In this document: piece by piece, positions 60,075 to 64,000 of the stretch | Position numbering within the stretch: the first letter of the stretch is position 1 | How the letters are laid out: every line of letters begins with the position of its first letter | Assembly (NCBI GenBank): GCA_017535105.1 | Contig: JAFXUI010000005.1 | Location: forward strand, 60,107 to 124,106 | DNA: 64,000 nucleotides | From: Alphaproteobacteria bacterium | GTDB lineage: Bacteria; Pseudomonadota; Alphaproteobacteria; Rs-D84 | Reading direction: 5' to 3' | Translations under genes and position numbers: made by a program | The notes under the pieces: model-generated | The model's database searches: none | What the model was told of the DNA's origin: nothing | The model's input: only the letters and a program-made list of their open reading frames with translations

Positions 60075-62681
60075 TTAACTAAGTTTACCGTGACAATGTT
60101 TGTACTTTAACCCCGAACCACATGGACAGGGCGCATTACGGCGAGCCTCGGTCGACTGGTTCATGTCGGCATCATGCTTTGCGTGTTCTGCGGCCGCCGC
60201 ATCAACATTTTCGCGTGTCAGTTCCATACGACAAATATACGACACCGACATTGTCTTGAAAGTGCTGATAGTATTTCTGAACAACCCCAGTGCCTCACGT
60301 TTGTATTCATACAACGGATTTTTTTGCGCATAGCCACGCAATCCGATTGATGTTTGTAAATAGTCCATCTGTTGTAAATGACGTTTCCATACCGCGTCCA
60401 ATGCACCCAACATCATTTGACGTGAAGCCATTTGCATAAGTTCCACACCATATTTTGTTGTCTGTTGTTCATATCTGCGCAGAGCAAGGTTGTTCAAGAC
60501 TTCATACGCCTTGCGTTCATTTATATTTTCATCGGTTTTCCAATTTTCAATATCGGTAATATCCAATGCAAATATACGCATCATTGAATCGTGAATAGCC
60601 GCAATATTCCAATCGGCCGGCATTGCTTTTTCTGGAATATTGTTTTCGCAAATCATTTCGACAACGTCACCAATCATTTCGCGGGCCAGACCACTTAAGT
60701 CTTTTGATGTCATCAAATCATCGCGCTGTTTATAAACAACCTTGCGTTGTTCATTCATAACATCATCATATTTCAACAATTCTTTACGCATTTCGAAATA
60801 GCGCGCTTCTACACGTTTTTGTGCTTTTTCTAACGCTTTCGTTATCCATGGGTGCGTAATTGCTTCGCCGGCTTTCAGACCAAGCGTAGTCAACATTCCG
60901 TTCAAACGCGCGGCACCAAAGATACGCATTAAATCATCGTCCAATGCCAAAAAGAATTTGGAATCACCCGGGTCACCCTGACGGCCGGAACGTCCGCGCA
61001 ACTGGTTATCAATACGGCGCGATTCATGACGTTCGGTACCAATTACGTACAAACCACCTGCATCTAAAACAAGTTTCTTGTTTGCTTCAATTGTGTCATA
61101 TATCTCTTTCTTTTTAGCCTCATAATCTGGCGCGTTTGTGTCCAGTGTCGCAATCAATTCTTCGGCATTACCACCCAGTTTAATATCGGTACCACGGCCC
61201 GCCATATTGGTTGCGATTGTGACCGCACCCGGCGCACCCGCCTGGGCCACGATTTTTGCCTCGGATTCGTGATGTTTTGCGTTTAACACCGCTGGATTGA
61301 TACCCAGTTCACTGCGTACCAACGCCGCCAATTCTTCGGACTTTTCAATTGAAACAGTACCAACCAAAACAGGCTGTTTGCGTTCCATACAATCTTTGAT
61401 TTGCGCCAAAATCGCAGTATATTTTTCCTGTTTGTTACGATAGATTTCATCATGGTGATCAACACGCGCCACAGGGCGATTTGTCGGAATTGACACCACA
61501 CGCAACTTATAAATTTCTTCGAACTCGGCGGCTTCGGTCATCGCGGTACCCGTCATACCCGCCAACGTTTCATACAAACGGAAAAGGTTTTGATAGGAAA
61601 TACTGGATACCGTTTGGTTTTCCGGCTGAACAGTGACATGTTCTTTTGCCTCAATCGCCTGGTGTAAACCTTTACCAAAACGGCGTCCAGTCATAACACG
61701 GCCGGTAAATTCATCGACAATTAAAATTTCGCCATTACGCACAACATAGTTCACGTTTTTCTGGTACAAATGATGTGCCAAAAGTGACTGTTGAATGTGC
61801 ATAACCAACGCCGCATTTTCCGCCGCATAAAGATTATCGCCAACCAATAAACCGGCTTCTTGTAACAAATGTGTCACATTATCAACACCGGATTCGGTCA
61901 GTGTCACGTGTCTGTCTTTTTCGTCTTTCTTGAAATCAGATTCCGTCAGTTGCGCAACAACCGCATCCACTTTGTTATATAATTCACTGATATCTTCGGC
62001 GGGACCGGAAATAATAAGTGGGGTACGTGCTTCATCAATCAAAATACTATCGACTTCGTCAACAATACCGAAATACAACGGACGTAAAACCTGTTGCTCT
62101 TTGGAAAATTTCATATTGTCGCGCAGATAGTCAAAACCCAATTCCGAATTAGTCACATAAGTAATATCGCAATTATATGCGGCACGACGTTCTTCATCGG
62201 TCATATCGTGCTGAATCACGCCAACCGTCAATCCCAAAAACTTGTAAATCGCACCCATCCAATTCGCGTCGCGTGATGCCAAATAGTCATTAACGGTAAT
62301 AAGGTGTGCGCCTTTACCATGCAGGGCTTTCAGATACATTGCCAACGTCGCAACCAGTGTTTTACCTTCACCAGTTTTCATTTCGGCAATTTGCCCGTCA
62401 TTCAGAACCATACCACCAACAAGTTGTACGTCAAAGTGGCGCATACCGACGCTGCGGTTTGCCGCCTCACGCACGGCCGCAAACGCGTCTGGCAAAATGT
62501 CTTTTTCCGTATCCCCAGCATTCAGCCGTTCACGAAAAAGTGCCGTTTGTGCGCGCAGTTCGTCGTCGCTCATTGCGTGATATTTTGGTTCCAAATCATT
62601 GATAATCGAAACAGTTTTATTGTATGATTTAATAAGTCTGTCGTTCGCCGACCCCAAAAGTCGTGTTAAAATATTCAGCAT
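60075..62681 (-). CDS. secA: Protein translocase ATPase SecA
   Basis: 868 residues. SecA pushes secreted proteins through SecYEG. Walker A MKTGEGKTLVA (101-111), DEVDSILIDEARTPLIISGPA (DEAD), and TIATNMAGRGTDIKLGG with GGLYVIGTERHESRRIDNQLRGRSGRQGDPG (motifs V-VI) are present. The C-terminal NAPCPCGSGLKYKHCHG (852-867) is the Zn-binding C-x-C-x8-C-H SecB site. Its job fits the several Sec-signal proteins in this window. AAGGAAT before the ATG is the ribosome binding site. Confidence 0.98.
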   Translation of the reverse strand: MLNILTRLLGSANDRLIKSYNKTVSIINDLEPKYHAMSDDELRAQTALFRERLNAGDTEKDILPDAFAAVREAANRSVGMRHFDVQLVGGMVLNDGQIAEMKTGEGKTLVATLAMYLKALHGKGAHLITVNDYLASRDANWMGAIYKFLGLTVGVIQHDMTDEERRAAYNCDITYVTNSELGFDYLRDNMKFSKEQQVLRPLYFGIVDEVDSILIDEARTPLIISGPAEDISELYNKVDAVVAQLTESDFKKDEKDRHVTLTESGVDNVTHLLQEAGLLVGDNLYAAENAALVMHIQQSLLAHHLYQKNVNYVVRNGEILIVDEFTGRVMTGRRFGKGLHQAIEAKEHVTVQPENQTVSSISYQNLFRLYETLAGMTGTAMTEAAEFEEIYKLRVVSIPTNRPVARVDHHDEIYRNKQEKYTAILAQIKDCMERKQPVLVGTVSIEKSEELAALVRSELGINPAVLNAKHHESEAKIVAQAGAPGAVTIATNMAGRGTDIKLGGNAEELIATLDTNAPDYEAKKKEIYDTIEANKKLVLDAGGLYVIGTERHESRRIDNQLRGRSGRQGDPGDSKFFLALDDDLMRIFGAARLNGMLTTLGLKAGEAITHPWITKALEKAQKRVEARYFEMRKELLKYDDVMNEQRKVVYKQRDDLMTSKDLSGLAREMIGDVVEMICENNIPEKAMPADWNIAAIHDSMMRIFALDITDIENWKTDENINERKAYEVLNNLALRRYEQQTTKYGVELMQMASRQMMLGALDAVWKRHLQQMDYLQTSIGLRGYAQKNPLYEYKREALGLFRNTISTFKTMSVSYICRMELTRENVDAAAAEHAKHDADMNQSTEARRNAPCPCGSGLKYKHCHGKLS

Positions 62682-62710
62682 TTGTAATTCCTTGTCTTTT
62701 TATCAGGAAA

Positions 62711-62739
62711 TATATAGCAATTTTGCGCCTTTCCGTCAA
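62711..62739 (-). promoter_or_regulatory. secA promoter
   Basis: On the minus strand TTGACG (62734-62739), 17-base spacer, TATATA (62711-62716). Confidence 0.55.
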
Positions 62740-62784
62740 TTACTTTATGATATAATACGATTGTTTGCTGGGCGCAAGTGCGAA

Positions 62785-62801
62785 TTGAAAAATATTTTCA
62801 A
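62785..62801. promoter_or_regulatory. Inverted repeat upstream of the small gene at 62873
   Basis: TTGAAAA-ATA-TTTTCAA, a perfect 7-bp inverted repeat in the divergent secA/62873 region. It is about 36 bases upstream of a TATAAT (62837-62842) used by the 62873 gene. It could be an operator for a dimeric regulator. Confidence 0.4.
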
Positions 62802-62872
62802 TATTTATGTGAAAAAATCATAAAAATATGATATATTATAATGGAAAAAATGAAAGCAGGGGGATATAAGAC

Positions 62873-63082
62873 ATGCGAACACCGGTCCAAAATCTTGATA
62901 CAGCCGATATTACAAGTACCGTTTACACCATCGCGCCAAGCCAGATAGAGTTTATCGCGCGGATTTTCGGTGATTCTGTGGCTGATGCGATGAATATGCG
63001 TGCCTTTGCCGGACGTTTCCGTGAAATTGCAACCCAATCATTACATAATGCTCTTTCCCGCGCCAAACACATGGGCGAATAA
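62873..63082 (+). CDS. Small helical protein of unknown function
   Basis: 69 residues: TADITSTVYTIAPSQIEFIARIFGDSVADAMNMRAFAGRFREIATQSLHNALSRAKHMGE. Predicted helical and soluble, without Cys, a signal or a motif I know. The ribosome binding site CAGGGGG is very good, there is a TATAAT 30 bases upstream and a strong terminator after it, so it is a real single-gene unit. A short intracellular regulator or adaptor is possible. It is divergent from secA. Confidence 0.7.
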   Translation: MRTPVQNLDTADITSTVYTIAPSQIEFIARIFGDSVADAMNMRAFAGRFREIATQSLHNALSRAKHMGE

Positions 63083-63094
63083 TTCTTTTTATCA

Positions 63095-63108
63095 TTTAAA
63101 CTTTGAAC
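63095..63108. repeat. Two heptamer repeats like those in rimM
   Basis: TTTAAAC-TTTGAAC, matching in sequence and spacing the array at 38830-38857, here in an intergenic region before a terminator. Confidence 0.6.
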
Positions 63109-63114
63109 TATAAA

Positions 63115-63138
63115 AAAATCCCGCCGAAGCGGGATTTT
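63115..63138. terminator. Bidirectional terminator
   Basis: AAATCCCGC-CGAA-GCGGGATTT with A and T runs, between the small gene and the convergent repeat-protein gene. Confidence 0.85.
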
Positions 63139-63162
63139 CCCTTGTGGTTGGGAAACTTTACA

Positions 63163-64000
63163 TTAGTTCACACTGTCGTCGTGGACCCAATACGTTGTAT
63201 TGCCGTCTTTGACTTTCAGTTTCTTGGATACACCATCACTCATGTTCTTTTCTGTCGTTGACATATTGCCATAGAATGTGGTGCTACCAACCTTGACGTT
63301 CAGGGCTTTTGATCCCTTCTTGGTGCTACGCAGGTACAGATAACCATCGCCCGCGTGGAACTTACGTCCACAGTCACCGGCTTCATCTGCGCCCGGACCA
63401 TATCCAATCGTTGTCAACGGCGATGTACATGCACCACACTGAGCGGAGCTGCTTACACTGTCGCTTGCACTGGTTGGATTCTTCTTCTTGGCACCAGCAC
63501 TGCAGTAATAACCGGCACCAATTCCGCCACCACTGTAACTTGTGCTACATACCGCACCTGTCGCACTGGTTCCGCATCCAGTGTTATAGTATCCAGCACT
63601 TACATTCGAACACGATGTCTGGTTCGTAGAACTCGTATATGTACCAGCTCCACATACTGCACAGGTCGGGGCACTGGTGTTATTCGCGGTTATGCGTCTA
63701 CCAGCCGCTGAGGTTACTGTATACAGTCCTGTTCCCCATGCACTGCCATTGTAACTTACAGTATTTTTGCTTATACCACTACAGTTAGCTGGCGTATCCT
63801 TGTTCGGTCCTACATACCGGCAAGTAGTGTTCGCATTATACGGACTTACTGAACTATATGTACCACCTGTCACACTCGGAGCAGTCAAGTCCGCGCACTT
63901 CTTACAACTCGTCTGGTTCGCTCCATCACTATAGTTCGGACTCGCACATGCACCACAGGTCGGGTTGCTGTTGTTGTTCGATGTGATGTACTTACCAGCA
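63163..64000 (-). CDS. Large Cys-rich repeat surface protein, C-terminal part (5' end outside window)
   Basis: The frame stays open to the right edge (about 278 residues seen). It is made of short units such as AGKYITSNNNSNPTCGACASPNYSDGANQTSCKKC and RRITANNTSAPTCAVCGAGTYTSSTNQTSCSNV: a basic-Tyr start, Asn/Ser/Thr, then C-x2-C, YS/TY, QTSC. This recalls GCC2/GCC3 and growth-factor-receptor repeats of secreted adhesins. The last 90 residues differ: GRKFHAGDGYLYLRSTKKGSKALNVKVGSTTFYGNMS, a beta-rich end without Cys after about position 160 from the stop. It most likely is exported and disulfide-bonded, with an outer-surface role inferred. The start is not in the window. Confidence 0.8.
   Translation of the reverse strand, partial: AGKYITSNNNSNPTCGACASPNYSDGANQTSCKKCADLTAPSVTGGTYSSVSPYNANTTCRYVGPNKDTPANCSGISKNTVSYNGSAWGTGLYTVTSAAGRRITANNTSAPTCAVCGAGTYTSSTNQTSCSNVSAGYYNTGCGTSATGAVCSTSYSGGGIGAGYYCSAGAKKKNPTSASDSVSSSAQCGACTSPLTTIGYGPGADEAGDCGRKFHAGDGYLYLRSTKKGSKALNVKVGSTTFYGNMSTTEKNMSDGVSKKLKVKDGNTTYWVHDDSVN

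Overview
The window looks like the chromosome of a small-genome alphaproteobacterium. The strongest evidence is a circularly permuted, two-piece tmRNA gene. Supporting evidence is a TrcR/DUF1013 cell-cycle regulator next to rpoD, a DUF2155 protein, a PraR-like XRE regulator and the rpsP-rimM-trmD-rplS order. Glycolytic genes (pfkA, gpmI), fatty-acid synthesis (a fused accDA) and a rubrerythrin suggest a fermentative or low-oxygen, possibly gut-associated lineage rather than a strict intracellular parasite. The exact lineage is inferred and uncertain. No phage, transposon, CRISPR array or rRNA was seen. Genes are tightly packed with many 1-11 bp overlaps, and most transcription units end in GC-rich hairpins with T tracts.

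Layout. 1-4.8 kb: the tail of a helicase gene, then a minus-strand operon of a Lon-like ATPase without its protease domain, tsaB, rimI and three related small unknown proteins. 4.8-8.6 kb: permuted ssrA, obgE, a protein with an internal repeat, rubrerythrin, a PPOX-fold protein, a lipoprotein and tRNA-Arg(CCG). 8.7-13.7 kb: prfB with its programmed +1 frameshift, a secreted Cys-rich protein, a cell-wall amidase, a kinase-fold protein, tRNA-Ser(CGA) and an alkyltransferase-like DNA-repair protein. 13.7-22.2 kb: ihfB, fused accDA, tRNA-Ser(GCT), a tandem-duplicated unknown gene pair, cysS, trcR-rpoD and tmk. 22.2-31.5 kb: a glycosyltransferase, a membrane-anchored coiled-coil protein, a split AddA recombination nuclease, recN and another duplicated unknown pair. 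31.5-40.3 kb (minus strand): xseA, a YunG-like protein, tsaD, a DUF1460 peptidase, DUF2155, and the rpsP-rimM-trmD-rplS operon carrying six extra small ORFs, most of them Cys-rich. 40.3-51.3 kb: a two-AAA Clp ATPase, an HNH nuclease, a LysM protein, pfkA, dnaK, rplY, rsmD, tadA, gpmI and an XRE regulator. 51.4-64 kb: three secreted or membrane Cys-containing proteins, rsmH, dnaE, secA, a small helical protein and the C-terminus of a large Cys-rich repeat protein running off the right edge.

How it works together. Most genes are core information processing: tmRNA, RF2, tRNA modification by TsaB/TsaD/TrmD/TadA, ribosomal proteins, replication, recombination, sigma factor, secretion and chaperones. 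Set into these operons are lineage-specific small proteins, often as adjacent paralogues made by local duplication. The most unusual points are the protease-less Lon, the Cys-rich ORFs placed inside a ribosome-biogenesis operon, the split AddA, the accDA fusion and promoters that imply leaderless mRNAs. Repeated good matches to a sigma-70 promoter of the form TTGCAA-N16/17-TATAAT suggest that TTGCAA is a favoured -35 element here.
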